NCBI GenBank assembly: GCA_947458745.1
Contig: CANGYQ010000003.1
Span: 124,001 to 188,000 of the forward strand
Length of the DNA: 64,000 nucleotides
Origin: Bryobacteraceae bacterium
Lineage (GTDB): Bacteria; Acidobacteriota; Terriglobia; Bryobacterales; Bryobacteraceae
Direction: 5' to 3'
Position numbers and translations under genes: made by a program
The notes under the pieces: model-generated
Databases searched by the model: none
What the model was told of the DNA's origin: nothing
The model's input: only the letters and a program-made list of their open reading frames with translations
Part shown: piece by piece, positions 44,091 through 52,789 of the stretch
Layout: each line of letters starts with the position of its first letter
Numbering within the stretch: position 1 is the stretch's first letter

Positions 44091-45113
44091 TTAAAACGGG
44101 CGCAGCCGTACGTCCTTTACTTCGATGGCCGTGCCCGTCGAATGCATCTGGATGCCGACGCGCCCGGGCTTTTGGGCTTCGGCGGGCAGCTGGTCGGTTT
44201 CGGCCACCAGCCGCCCGTCGAGCCACACTTTGCACGTGGCCCCGCGCAGCCGGATCTGCATCAAGAACCACTGCTCTTCATACTCGACATCCACCTGCGC
44301 GCGCTTCACGCCGTAGATCGACCCGGTGGGATAAACGGCGTCGGGCGGCGAATAGACCTGCACCTCAAAGCCCCGATACCCCTCTGGAGTGCCGCGCAGG
44401 AAAACCCCGCCGTTGACGTGGCCGATCGACTTCACCGCCAGCGTCAGATCAAAGTCCAGGAAGGTGGGCGAGGCGTAGAGGATCCCATCGCCTTTCTCGC
44501 CCCGGATCAGGCCGTCGCGCCGGGTCCATTGGGCCGTGTTGCCGGGCCGCGGTGACCACTCGACCGTTTCGAGATCGCGATAGGAAGTGACGGCGGCCAG
44601 CGGCTCAATCTCGAGGTTCCGGATCTGGTAGCGGTGGCCCAGGTCCGGGAAGAGGATGTAGCCCCGGAAGAGGCGTTCTTCCGGCACCAGCGTATCCTGC
44701 ACTTCCACGCCGTCAATCCACACATGCAGCCGCCGTTCGATCAGCGTGATCTCCACCTTGTGCCACTGGCCAAAGCTGGCACCGGGCCACTTGGTGGGCG
44801 GAGCAACGCCGGCCAGGGCTCCAGTGACGTGGGGGGTGACCTTTTCGTGAAAGTCGTGCGCCAGCATGATGGGGACGCCGGTGCGCATGGGCTTGCCGAC
44901 GCGCGGCGCGCGCAGGACGACGGCCGCTTCTGACCAGCGGGCGAGGTTGTAGTCAAACTTCAGCCGGACATTCTCATACTCGCGGTCGGTGCGGAGCCAG
45001 TTGCCATAGCCGGAAGCTTCGCAAGTAATCCCCTGGTCGGTGATCGCGAACTTCGGCGCCGGGCCTTCCGGTACCCAGGCGGCCACGAACAAAGCAAAAG
45101 TGAGGGCGTTCAA
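44091..45113 (-). CDS. Secreted protein with two DUF1080 (3-keto-disaccharide hydrolase-like) domains
   Basis: A 340-residue protein with a signal peptide (NALTFALFVAAW) and two concanavalin-like halves: residues about 25-165 (NWLRTDREYENVRLKFDY; GQWHKVEITLIERRLHVWIDG) and 185-338 (ILYASPTFLDFDLTLAVKS; EQWFLMQIRLRGATCKVWLDG). This is the PF06439 fold, reported in 3-ketoglycoside hydrolases and common in Acidobacteria and Planctomycetes. Which half is active, if any, is not clear. Confidence 0.8.
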   Translation of the reverse strand: MNALTFALFVAAWVPEGPAPKFAITDQGITCEASGYGNWLRTDREYENVRLKFDYNLARWSEAAVVLRAPRVGKPMRTGVPIMLAHDFHEKVTPHVTGALAGVAPPTKWPGASFGQWHKVEITLIERRLHVWIDGVEVQDTLVPEERLFRGYILFPDLGHRYQIRNLEIEPLAAVTSYRDLETVEWSPRPGNTAQWTRRDGLIRGEKGDGILYASPTFLDFDLTLAVKSIGHVNGGVFLRGTPEGYRGFEVQVYSPPDAVYPTGSIYGVKRAQVDVEYEEQWFLMQIRLRGATCKVWLDGRLVAETDQLPAEAQKPGRVGIQMHSTGTAIEVKDVRLRPF

Positions 45114-45130
45114 GCCGTTAGGATAGCCCT

Positions 45131-46126
45131 ATGGAGCAACTCCGTGTCAGCAGCTGGACCGAATTGATCGACCGGCTGTATGAAGGCTCATGGCATCCCG
45201 AGCATGGCCGCTTCCGCTCGCCCTACGTCTTCCGCGGTCTGCCGGACTACCGCTATGACCGGCGCACGTCGCTGTGCCGGCTGGGGGGCGACTTTGCGAG
45301 CGTCGAAGATGACCTGCTGCGCAACTTCCGCAAGTACGCCCACCGGTCGGAATCGCCCGGCGGTTCCTGGTGGAACTGGCTGGCGCTGGCGCAGCATCAC
45401 GGGCTGCCCACGCGGCTGCTCGACTGGACGTTTTCGCCGTTTGTGGCGCTCCACTTTGCGGTGGAGAAGTTCGACCTGTTCCACCTGGACGGGGTCGTCT
45501 GGTGCATCAACTTTGTCGAACTGCGGCGGTTTCTCCCGGCGCCGCTGGAAGAGATGCTGGAGGCCGACGGCGCTTCCGTGATGACGGCGCACATGCTGGA
45601 CCGGTACGCCCGGTCGCTGCCCGAATTTGATCAGCGCATCCAGGAGTCGTTTGCTGTCCACGAAAGTGAGCCGCGGAAGGATTGCGTCATCTTCTTTGAG
45701 CCGCCGTCGCTGGATGAACGCATCGTCAACCAGAGCGCGCTGTTCTCGATGATGTCATCCCCCGCGCTGCAACTGGAGGACTGGCTGCGGGAGCATGAGC
45801 GCGAGAATCCGCGTCTGTGCCGCAAGATCGTCATTCCGGCCTCGCTGAAATGGGAGATCCGCGACAAGTTGGACATGGCCAACATCACCGAACGCGTGGT
45901 GTTTCCGGGCCTGGATGGTTTAAGCGCCTACCTGAAACGCTACTATTCGCCCATGCAGATGATCCAGGTGGATGGCCACGGGGCACGCATCACGCGGATG
46001 GAGAATGCCCGCATCTGGGTGGAACTGGCCGATGGCCAGACCGCGGAACTCACGACGCGCGAAGGCGGCCAGTGGTGGGATGAAAGCCGCCAGCGCCCGG
46101 TCACCGTCGTCTCGCGTTCCACCTGA
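45131..46126 (+). CDS. FRG-domain protein
   Basis: A 331-residue cytoplasmic protein. The N-terminal FRG domain has its naming motif in YVFRGLPDYRYDRRTSL, followed by LALAQHHGLPTRLLDWTFSPF and ALHFAVEKF. The C-terminal 80 residues form a small beta-rich region (RMENARIWVELADGQTAEL). FRG domains are widespread in bacteria and phages and their chemistry is unknown. It begins 17 bp from the divergent DUF1080 gene and is followed by tRNA-Ser. Confidence 0.85.
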   Translation: MEQLRVSSWTELIDRLYEGSWHPEHGRFRSPYVFRGLPDYRYDRRTSLCRLGGDFASVEDDLLRNFRKYAHRSESPGGSWWNWLALAQHHGLPTRLLDWTFSPFVALHFAVEKFDLFHLDGVVWCINFVELRRFLPAPLEEMLEADGASVMTAHMLDRYARSLPEFDQRIQESFAVHESEPRKDCVIFFEPPSLDERIVNQSALFSMMSSPALQLEDWLREHERENPRLCRKIVIPASLKWEIRDKLDMANITERVVFPGLDGLSAYLKRYYSPMQMIQVDGHGARITRMENARIWVELADGQTAELTTREGGQWWDESRQRPVTVVSRST

Positions 46127-46173
46127 ACCCGCGCGCGGCGCCCGGAAGGGCTGGGAGTACAATAAAGGGAGCA

Positions 46174-46263
46174 GGTGGGATGGCCGAGCGGTTTAAGGCA
46201 CCGGTCTTGAAAACCGTCGTTGTCGAAAGGCAACCGTGAGTTCGAATCTCACTCCCACCGCCA
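46174..46263 (+). tRNA. tRNA-Ser (UGA)
   Basis: The 90-nt gene has acceptor arms GGTGGGA/TCCCACC, a D-arm GCCGAGCGGTTTAAGGC, an anticodon loop TTGAAAA with TGA, a long variable arm, a T-arm GAGTTCGAATCTC, and an encoded CCA end. The long extra arm and TGA anticodon define a serine tRNA for UCA codons. Confidence 0.97.
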
Positions 46264-46345
46264 TTCCTCCGGACTTGCCGTGACCTCCCCGTCCAGCCTC
46301 CCTGCGGGCACCAGATTTCGGGCCGCGCTACCATGGAGTCACACG

Positions 46346-47131
46346 ATGTCTGTTTTGGAAAACGTGGCCGTTCTGGCTGCGAGTTCGACTCCCACCACCG
46401 AGTTTGCGGCCCGCATACGCACCGAAGTGATTCCGGTGAACGCCAACTTCTCCTACTACTTTCTGGATTCGACCCCCAGCGAGGATGACTTGAAGGAGCT
46501 GGTGGTGGAACCCGTCACCGGTCTGCCGCCGCGCATTCTGGAACTGCTGCCGCCGGTGCAGATGCTGTTTGTGCCGTTTCTGGAACTGCAAACCGCCAAG
46601 CATTCTGGCAGCCGCACCAACGGGCGGCGGGGAACCGAAGTGGTCACCAACCAGCGTCCGGTGAAGCCGCTGACGCACACCCGAGTGACAGCGGAAGCGG
46701 GCGAAGCGCTGCTGTTCTCGATGGATGAGCGCGATACGGGCGAATGCCACTACCGCTTCTTTCAAGGGATCGCGACGATGGTGGCGGAACGCTGGCCGGA
46801 TGAGCTGGAAAAGAACTACGTCGGGCTGATCCGGCAGGAGCTCCGCGCCAACGTGCATGGCGAAGTAGACGAAGCCAGCTGGGAAAAGAAGATCGCCCTG
46901 GTGGAACGCTCCGCCGCGCACGGCACGACGAAAGCGCTCCGGGAGTACGCGCGGCAGTCGTTTATCGATACGCTGACGCTCTATCTGCATGGCATCTGCT
47001 GTGACCTCGATGTCGACACCGGCCCTCGCCAACTGGCCAGCCGGCATTTGCGGAAGCGCCTGGACATGCTGGCCGCGGCGTTTCCGCCGCCCAAGGGCTA
47101 TGCCGTGTTTCCGGAAGATCTGAAGAACTAG
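46346..47131 (+). CDS. Conserved-looking protein of unknown function
   Basis: Started at ATG 46346, 83 bp after tRNA-Ser; the frame upstream runs through the tRNA gene and is not coding. The 261-residue product has no signal peptide or membrane segment. Features: an N-terminal region (TEVIPVNANFSYYFLDSTPS), a basic patch (SGSRTNGRRGTEV), and a helical C-terminal half with adjacent cysteines (LHGICCDLDVD). Codon use is like its neighbours. I do not recognise the family. Confidence 0.65.
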   Translation: MSVLENVAVLAASSTPTTEFAARIRTEVIPVNANFSYYFLDSTPSEDDLKELVVEPVTGLPPRILELLPPVQMLFVPFLELQTAKHSGSRTNGRRGTEVVTNQRPVKPLTHTRVTAEAGEALLFSMDERDTGECHYRFFQGIATMVAERWPDELEKNYVGLIRQELRANVHGEVDEASWEKKIALVERSAAHGTTKALREYARQSFIDTLTLYLHGICCDLDVDTGPRQLASRHLRKRLDMLAAAFPPPKGYAVFPEDLKN

Positions 47132-47743
47132 GTGCCGTGGCGGCGCAGGCCGCAGGCTGGCCGGCTGCGGAAAAGGCCGGAGTCCGCTTGCTGACGCGCG
47201 CGGCTCTGAAATGCGCGCTCGGAAACAGTGCGGCTAACAGAATGACGATTCTGGGAGGGCCGCTGAGATAGGGGTAAGCTCGGCGCGGCTTGGTGGCGCA
47301 GGCTGTCAGCCTGCAACGGGACATTCAGTCCCGCCGGTTCATCGCAAATGCCTCAGATCAAGGCTTTTTCAGCGTTCCCTCGCCCCGAGGCGGAACGAAT
47401 TCCGCGTGCAGGCTGACAGCCTGCGCCACCGCATAACCGCTGGGTGGGAGTGACCCGTCAAACCGATAGGAAAGCTTTCTGGAGTTGAGTTCGGCGGGTG
47501 GTGGCGGGGAAACATTCTGGCGCATTCTCGTGGCCCCATCGAATGGTCAAAACTCCGCTCCATACTGTCGGCTCGGCTAGGGGCTTCGATTGCTTAGCTC
47601 GACCGCGCAGTTTGGCCAGCGATTATGTAAGGGCGCCCGACTCGAACGTGTTGAGGGTAATGAGAATTCCCTACACCGCATGCTGGCGCATGGCGGCTCG
47701 GAATCATGGCGGAGCGCTGAGGCATGCTGCGGCGGAACGAAGT
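47132..47743. other. Gene-free stretch with a long inverted repeat
   Basis: About 600 bp without a convincing gene. It holds the GGTGGCGCAGGCTG inverted repeat (47292-47430). Near 47140 the sequence GGCGGCGCAGGCCGCAGGC resembles a decayed copy of one arm. The remainder has only short unlikely frames. Confidence 0.6.
47292..47430. repeat. Perfect 24-bp inverted repeat, CAGGCTGACAGCCTG family
   Basis: Arm 47292-47315 (GGTGGCGCAGGCTGTCAGCC + TGCA) is the exact reverse complement of 47407-47430; the 91-bp spacer includes a small hairpin (GGGACATTCAGTCCC). Each arm contains the near-palindrome CAGGCTGTCAGCCTG. The design (two perfect arms in a gap between genes) is that of REP/BIME repeats. Confidence 0.9.
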
Positions 47744-48049
47744 TTACTGCACGACGCCCGAGCCACCACCTGCGGCGGGTTCCAGGTGGATTTCGCCGAA
47801 CATTTGTTCGTACTGGACTACGTTTTGCTGCAGGAGGTTGGCGAGCGCCTTCGCTTGCTGGGGGCTCAGGTAGATGCCCTGGAAGATGTTCAGCGTGACG
47901 GCGTCCGGGGCTGACTGGGAGGCGGTGCCGAACATGAGGAAGATGTCCCAGAGGCTGGCGCGGATTTGGACGCTGTTCGAATATCCTTCCCGGTAGTCCG
48001 GCGTGTTGACCATCGACACCTTCGGTTGGACGTGGGTGGGATTCATCAT
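47744..48049 (-). CDS. DUF3467 protein
   Basis: A 101-residue small protein with DUF3467 signatures: [19 protein letters not shown], an acidic/NIF segment ([21 protein letters not shown]), and [13 protein letters not shown]. The family is widely conserved with no established role. The start ATG at 48049 is preceded by CAGAGG. It lies downstream of tRNA-Asp on the same strand. Confidence 0.87.
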   Translation of the reverse strand: MMNPTHVQPKVSMVNTPDYREGYSNSVQIRASLWDIFLMFGTASQSAPDAVTLNIFQGIYLSPQQAKALANLLQQNVVQYEQMFGEIHLEPAAGGGSGVVQ

Positions 48050-48094
48050 GAGGACCTCTGGGGGGGATTGGACAGCTGGATTGTTCGGAAGTGA

Positions 48095-48171
<77 letters not shown>

Positions 48172-48232
48172 GCGAATCGTCGAACCCCTCCAGAATACCA
48201 CGGCCTCGCGGCGGATGTAGAATCAGTGACGA

Positions 48233-49210
48233 ATGAAACTCTTCAAAACTCTTTTCACGGTACTGCCGCTGGTGGGGCTGGCGGCTGAAGCCCAATTCGT
48301 CCGCAAGGACCCGGCGTTTGATCAGCTGGTCCCCAAGGACGCCAAGATCGAGAAGCTGGCGGGCGGGTTGATCTTCACTGAAGGCCCGATCTGGATGCCC
48401 GATGGGACGCTGCTGTTCTCTGATGTGCCCGGCAATACGATCTACCGCTGGAAAGAGGGCGGTAAGCCGGAAGTTTTCCTGAAGCCGTCTGGCTATGACG
48501 GCAAGGACGCGCCGGCGGGGGCCTATATCGGCTCCAATGGGCTGACGCTGGACAAGCAGGGGCGGCTGATCATCTGCCAGCATGGCAACGGGCAGGTGGT
48601 GCGGCGCGAGAAGGACGGCAAGTTGACGGTGCTGGCCAGCAAGTACCAGGGCAAGCGGCTGAATTCGCCCAATGATGCCGTGTACAAGTCCGATGGCGCG
48701 CTCTACTTTACTGATCCGCCGTACGGGTTCACGAAGCAGGATGAGGACCCGAAGAAGGAACTGAAGCACAACGGCGTCTACCGGCTGAAGGACGGCCAAC
48801 TGACGCTGCTGGTGAAGGAGATGACGCGGCCCAACGGGCTGGCGTTTTCTCCAGACGAGAAGGTGCTTTACGTCGCCAACTCGGATGAGAAGCGTAAGGT
48901 GTGGGTGCGGTACGACGTGAAGCCGGATGGCACGTTGAGTGCGGCGGGCAAGCTGTTCTATGACGTCACCAAGGAGACGGCTGATGGTTTGCCGGATGGG
49001 ATGAAGGTGGACAAGCGCGGCAACGTCTACGCGACGGGGCCCGGCGGCATCTGGGTCTTCTCGCCCGAAGGCAAGCACCTGGGCACGATTGCTCCGCCGG
49101 AGGTTCCGGCCAACTGCCATTGGGGCGGGGCCGATGGCCAGACGCTCTACATGACGGCGCGGACCGGAGTTTATCGCGTGCGGCTTTCGGTGGCGGGTAT
49201 CCGGCCGTAA
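48233..49210 (+). CDS. SMP-30/gluconolactonase-family protein, exported
   Basis: A 325-residue six-bladed beta-propeller with a signal peptide (KLFKTLFTVLPLVGLAAEAQ). Family segments are FTEGPIWMPDGTLLFSDVPG, GSNGLTLDKQGRLIICQHGN, LNSPNDAVYKSDGALYFTDPPYG and PDGMKVDKRGNVYATGPGG; the acidic and Asn metal ligands are in place. It probably opens a sugar lactone outside the cytoplasm. The sulfatase gene starts 8 bp downstream, so they are likely cotranscribed. Confidence 0.92.
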   Translation: MKLFKTLFTVLPLVGLAAEAQFVRKDPAFDQLVPKDAKIEKLAGGLIFTEGPIWMPDGTLLFSDVPGNTIYRWKEGGKPEVFLKPSGYDGKDAPAGAYIGSNGLTLDKQGRLIICQHGNGQVVRREKDGKLTVLASKYQGKRLNSPNDAVYKSDGALYFTDPPYGFTKQDEDPKKELKHNGVYRLKDGQLTLLVKEMTRPNGLAFSPDEKVLYVANSDEKRKVWVRYDVKPDGTLSAAGKLFYDVTKETADGLPDGMKVDKRGNVYATGPGGIWVFSPEGKHLGTIAPPEVPANCHWGGADGQTLYMTARTGVYRVRLSVAGIRP

Positions 49211-49218
49211 CGTCCCTT

Positions 49219-50685
49219 ATGACGACCCGTCGAGAAGCAATGGGGGCGTTGGCGGCGCAAGCCGTACGTCGATCCCAACGTCCCAACCTGTTGTTTCTGA
49301 TTGCGGACGACCATGCCGGCTACGTGCTGGGCGCCAATGGCAACCCGTTGGCGGAGACACCGAATCTGGACCGGCTGGCAAGTGAAGGCACGCGGTTCGC
49401 GCAGCACTTCTGCAATTCGCCGGTCTGCACTCCTTCGCGGCAAAGCCTGCTGACCGGAAAGCTGCCGCATGCGGCGGGCGTGACTCGGCTGCCCACGCCG
49501 CTGAATCCGGCCGCGCCGACGCTGGCCAAGCAGTTGAAGAAGGCCGGGTACGCGACGGCGGTGTTCGGCAAGATGCATTTCAACCAGCCGGGCAAGGCGG
49601 GTCTGCATGGGTTTGATGTGTGCATGACGGAGCGCGAGATCCAGCAGGGCTGGCTGCGGGATGTGAAGCCACGGGCGGTGCCCGAGGACGCTCAGGTGAA
49701 GCCGGAGTGGCGGCCGTTTAAGGATCCGGCCCGCATTTGGTTGAACTCCGACAAGTTGCCCTATGGGCGCGTGGCTGGGGAGATGCGGTCGGACTACTGT
49801 GTCGCGCAGGCCTTAAAGTGGCTGGACGCCCAACCTGCCACGCAACCCTGGGCGCTGTGGGTGAGCCTGCAAGAGCCGCATTCGCCGTTTGATTTTCCGT
49901 TGGAAGATCGCGCCCACTTCAACCCGGCCCGGTTTACGCCCCCGCGCGTGGGGCCGGAGGATGCCTGGCAGATCCCAAAAATCTTCCGGGAGCTGTCGGA
50001 CGATGACAAGCGCGGCATTATCGCTTCTTATTACACCTCCGCCCGTTTTCTGGATCGCAACATGGGCCGTGTACTGGACCATGTGCGAAACAAGAAGCTG
50101 GAGGAGAACACGCTGACGGTCTACACTGCGGATCATGGTTACAGCCTGGGCCATCACGGCCGGTTCGAGAAGCACTGCGGCTATACGCCGGCCATGCATG
50201 TGCCGTTGCTGCTGCGCTGGCCGGGTAAGGTGAAGCAGCAGGCGGTGACGCAGCTGACGGAGCATCTGGACCTGACGCCGACGGTGACGGAGCTGCTCGG
50301 GATTGACCCGGTGCCGGGGGCGCAGGGGCAGAGCCTGCTTTCGGGTGAGCCGCGAGAGTCGCTGTTCTGCGAGTATTTGGAGAATGAGGAAGCGTTCGTG
50401 CGGACGGAGCGCTGGAAATACATTTTCTGCTCCGGTCGCCGGGCGCGGGGAGATGGCTACGATGTTGACCAGCCGACGCCAGGGCGGTATCACCGGCTCT
50501 ACGATTTGAAGAACGATCCGGGGGAGTTCACTGATCTGGCGCAGAAGTTCCCGCTGGTGGTGAACGAGATGCAGTCCCATCTGCTGGAGCGTTTCCGGGC
50601 CACGCATCCGGAGGCCGAGAAAGAACCTGGACTGGGCGGCAAGGAGGCTGCGCTTGAATTTTATGTACGTCCCCGCGATCTTTAG
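49219..50685 (+). CDS. Sulfatase
   Basis: I start at ATG 49219, which gives a Tat-like leader (TTRREAMGALAAQAVRR); a longer frame overlaps the previous gene. The 488-residue product has the formylglycine site C-T-P-S-R (SPVCTPSRQSLLTGK), metal site LLFLIADDHAG, and later TVYTADHGYSLGHHGRFEKH. The cysteine must be turned into formylglycine by a maturase not seen here. It should remove sulfate from a carbohydrate or small molecule. Confidence 0.93.
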   Translation: MTTRREAMGALAAQAVRRSQRPNLLFLIADDHAGYVLGANGNPLAETPNLDRLASEGTRFAQHFCNSPVCTPSRQSLLTGKLPHAAGVTRLPTPLNPAAPTLAKQLKKAGYATAVFGKMHFNQPGKAGLHGFDVCMTEREIQQGWLRDVKPRAVPEDAQVKPEWRPFKDPARIWLNSDKLPYGRVAGEMRSDYCVAQALKWLDAQPATQPWALWVSLQEPHSPFDFPLEDRAHFNPARFTPPRVGPEDAWQIPKIFRELSDDDKRGIIASYYTSARFLDRNMGRVLDHVRNKKLEENTLTVYTADHGYSLGHHGRFEKHCGYTPAMHVPLLLRWPGKVKQQAVTQLTEHLDLTPTVTELLGIDPVPGAQGQSLLSGEPRESLFCEYLENEEAFVRTERWKYIFCSGRRARGDGYDVDQPTPGRYHRLYDLKNDPGEFTDLAQKFPLVVNEMQSHLLERFRATHPEAEKEPGLGGKEAALEFYVRPRDL

Positions 50686-52075
50686 CTGCTGTCTGTTGAG
50701 CCTGGGCTCCGTGGCTCTGGCCCAAAGCCTTCCGCCACCGGCTCCGGCGGCGAAACCGAGCGCGGCGGCCATTGAAGGCTCCTGGGAGGGTTCGCTGAAG
50801 ATCCCGGTGGGCGACTTGCGGTTGCGCTTGAATGTCAGCCGCGGCGAAGGCGGGTTGAAGGCGACGCTGGACAGCATTGATCAAGGGGCGCGCGGCATTC
50901 CGGTTTCGGAAGTCAGCTTTGCGGAGGGGCGGCTGGTGTGGCGGATCGCCAATATCGGGGCCTCCTATGAGGGGCAGCTGAACGAGGCCGGGGATCTGGT
51001 GACGGGCACGTTTAACCAGGGCGCGAAGTTGACGTTGAATTTGCGGCGCTTGACCGCTGCCGACATCGCCGCCAGTGCTCCCAAGCGGCCGCAGACGCCG
51101 AAGCCGCCCTATGCCTACCGAAGTGAAGACGTCGAGTTTTCCAGCAAGGCGGCGGGGATCAAACTGGCGGGGACGCTGACCATCCCGGCCGGGCCGGGGC
51201 CGCATCCGGGCTTGGTTCTGATATCGGGTTCAGGCGCGCAGGATCGGGATGAAACGCTGTTTGACCACAAGCCGTTTGCCGTCATCGCGGATCATCTGGC
51301 TCGCCAGGGCGTGGCGGTGCTGCGGTATGACGACCGGGGAACGGCGAAATCGGGGGGCACGTTCAAGGGTGCAACGACGCTAGATTTTGCGCTCGACGCG
51401 GAAGGGGCTTTTGAGTATCTCCGAACGCGCAAGGAGCTGGCTCCGGCGAAGCTGGGCCTGGGCGGGCATAGTGAGGGAGGGACCATTGCGCCCCTGGTGG
51501 CGGCGCGACGCTTTGATGTGGCGTTTCTGGTGCTGATGGCGGGCACGGGCGTTCCGGGTGATCAGATTCTTTATGCCCAAGGCGCGGCGATTCTCCGGGC
51601 CAGCCGGGCACCCGAAGATGCCATTGCCACGCAGCGCAAGATGCAGGAGGCGATGTTCCGGTTGGCCGCCACCGAAATGGCCGCGGATGAAGTGGTGCAC
51701 CAGATCCAGGAGACGCTGGGGACGCAAACGGGCATCAGCGAGATGGCCCACCAGGTGACCGAACCCTGGTTCCGCGCCTTCCTCCGCCTGGACCCGGCCG
51801 TGGCGCTGGAGAAGGTGAAGTGTCCGGTGCTGGTGCTGAATGGCGAGCTGGACTTGCAGGTGCTGCCCGATCAGAACGTGCCCGCGATCGAGGCGGCCTT
51901 GAAGAAGGGCGGCAACAAACTGGTGGAGGTGAAGCGTCTGCCCAAGCTGAATCACCTGTTCCAGACCGCCACCACCGGCGGCCCGGCGGAGTATTCGCAG
52001 ATCGAGGAGAGCTTTGCGCCGGTGGCGCTGGAGGCGATCAGCAGCTTTCTGCGGCGGACGCTGGGGCTGAAGTAG
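50654..52075 (+). CDS. Exported alpha/beta hydrolase with N-terminal lipocalin-like domain
   Basis: AAGGAGG (50641-50647) is six bases before TTG 50654, which I take as start; ATG 50663 is the alternative. The start lies inside the sulfatase 3' end (32-bp overlap). The 473 residues include a signal peptide (SCCLLSLGSVALAQ), a beta-barrel-like module about 40-150 (IEGSWEGSLKIPVGDLRLRL) and an alpha/beta hydrolase with LVLISGSGAQDRDE, nucleophile GGHSEGGTIAP, acid in LNGELDLQV, and His in LPKLNHLF. It is related to BAAT/S9-like hydrolases of unknown substrate. Confidence 0.85.
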   Translation: MNFMYVPAIFSCCLLSLGSVALAQSLPPPAPAAKPSAAAIEGSWEGSLKIPVGDLRLRLNVSRGEGGLKATLDSIDQGARGIPVSEVSFAEGRLVWRIANIGASYEGQLNEAGDLVTGTFNQGAKLTLNLRRLTAADIAASAPKRPQTPKPPYAYRSEDVEFSSKAAGIKLAGTLTIPAGPGPHPGLVLISGSGAQDRDETLFDHKPFAVIADHLARQGVAVLRYDDRGTAKSGGTFKGATTLDFALDAEGAFEYLRTRKELAPAKLGLGGHSEGGTIAPLVAARRFDVAFLVLMAGTGVPGDQILYAQGAAILRASRAPEDAIATQRKMQEAMFRLAATEMAADEVVHQIQETLGTQTGISEMAHQVTEPWFRAFLRLDPAVALEKVKCPVLVLNGELDLQVLPDQNVPAIEAALKKGGNKLVEVKRLPKLNHLFQTATTGGPAEYSQIEESFAPVALEAISSFLRRTLGLK

Positions 52076-52077
52076 GC

Positions 52078-52482
52078 CTAGGTGGCGGGCTCGTAGTAAT
52101 CGACGATTACTTGTGGGATCTCGCGGAAGTGCCGGTCCGTGGTGACCAGGCGCAGGCCGTGTTGCATGGCGCTGGCGGCGATCCAGATGTCGTTGGTGGG
52201 GATGGGCTTGCCTTGGCCGCGCAGGTAGGCCGAGATCTGACCGTAGAACTGCGAAGTGTCCTCATCCACCAGCACCACGACGATTCGCGGGCTCAACAGG
52301 AATCGCCGTAGCTTAGTCTCGTTCAGCCCTTCTTGCGTGCCGCGCTTGAAGCCCGCCCTCAGTTCGCCGAGGGTTATCGCGCTGATGGTGACGGAGTCCG
52401 CCCCATGGAGCGCGGCGGCCAGGCCAGGGTGGCCCCGGTCCAGGGCCGAATACGCGCAGGTGTCGAGCAGCAGATGTCTCAT
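52078..52482 (-). CDS. vapC: PIN-domain toxin, VapC type
   Basis: A 134-residue ribonuclease toxin (start ATG 52482). The acidic metal-binding residues are present: D in HLLLDTCAYSAL, E in TLGELRAGF, D in IPTNDIWIAASA, and D in TTDRHFR. The start overlaps the antitoxin stop by 4 bp, the usual arrangement. VapC proteins cut specific tRNAs or rRNA; the target is not readable here. Confidence 0.92.
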   Translation of the reverse strand: MRHLLLDTCAYSALDRGHPGLAAALHGADSVTISAITLGELRAGFKRGTQEGLNETKLRRFLLSPRIVVVLVDEDTSQFYGQISAYLRGQGKPIPTNDIWIAASAMQHGLRLVTTDRHFREIPQVIVDYYEPAT

Positions 52483-52733
52483 TCCCAATCCCGAGGATCG
52501 ATGACGCGTTGCTCGGCGATGTAGCGATCCAGTTCGTCGGCCTGCTCCTTGGTAGCGGATCCGATAAACCAATCGAGGTCGTGATAGGGCGGGCCCGCCG
52601 GTTTGTCCAGGCCTGCCCCTGCCTCCAGCAGCTTGATCACGGTCTTGTTCAGGCTGGCACCGTCAGTGAGTGCCTTTTGTTCGATCACCTCCGCGAGCGC
52701 GGGCGGCAGATTGCGCAGAGTGATGGGCTTCAT
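52479..52733 (-). CDS. vapB: VapB-type antitoxin
   Basis: An 84-residue protein with an N-terminal ribbon-helix-helix (MKPITLRNLPPALAEVIEQK; ASLNKTVIKLLEAG) and a C-terminal acidic tail (ADELDRYIAEQRVIDPRDWE) that should plug the PIN toxin. Palindromes just upstream are a probable self-operator. It is partnered with the downstream vapC. Confidence 0.88.
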   Translation of the reverse strand: MKPITLRNLPPALAEVIEQKALTDGASLNKTVIKLLEAGAGLDKPAGPPYHDLDWFIGSATKEQADELDRYIAEQRVIDPRDWE

Positions 52734-52742
52734 GCCACGAGT

Positions 52743-52789
52743 GTAGCATCAAGTGCATCACTCTGATGCGTGAAGTGATGCAGTGCTAC
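52743..52789 (-). promoter_or_regulatory. Nested palindromes upstream of vapBC
   Basis: GTAGCA (52743-52748) pairs with TGCTAC (52784-52789), and GCATCAC (52755-52761) with GTGATGC (52775-52781). They lie 10-55 bp before the vapB start and between two divergent-to-convergent genes. Such nested repeats are typical operators for a toxin-antitoxin complex. Confidence 0.6.

Noticed and set aside
46220..46345. Longer start for the gene after tRNA-Ser
   Set aside because: The extension is encoded by the tRNA itself and reads as nonsense (ESHSHRHSS).
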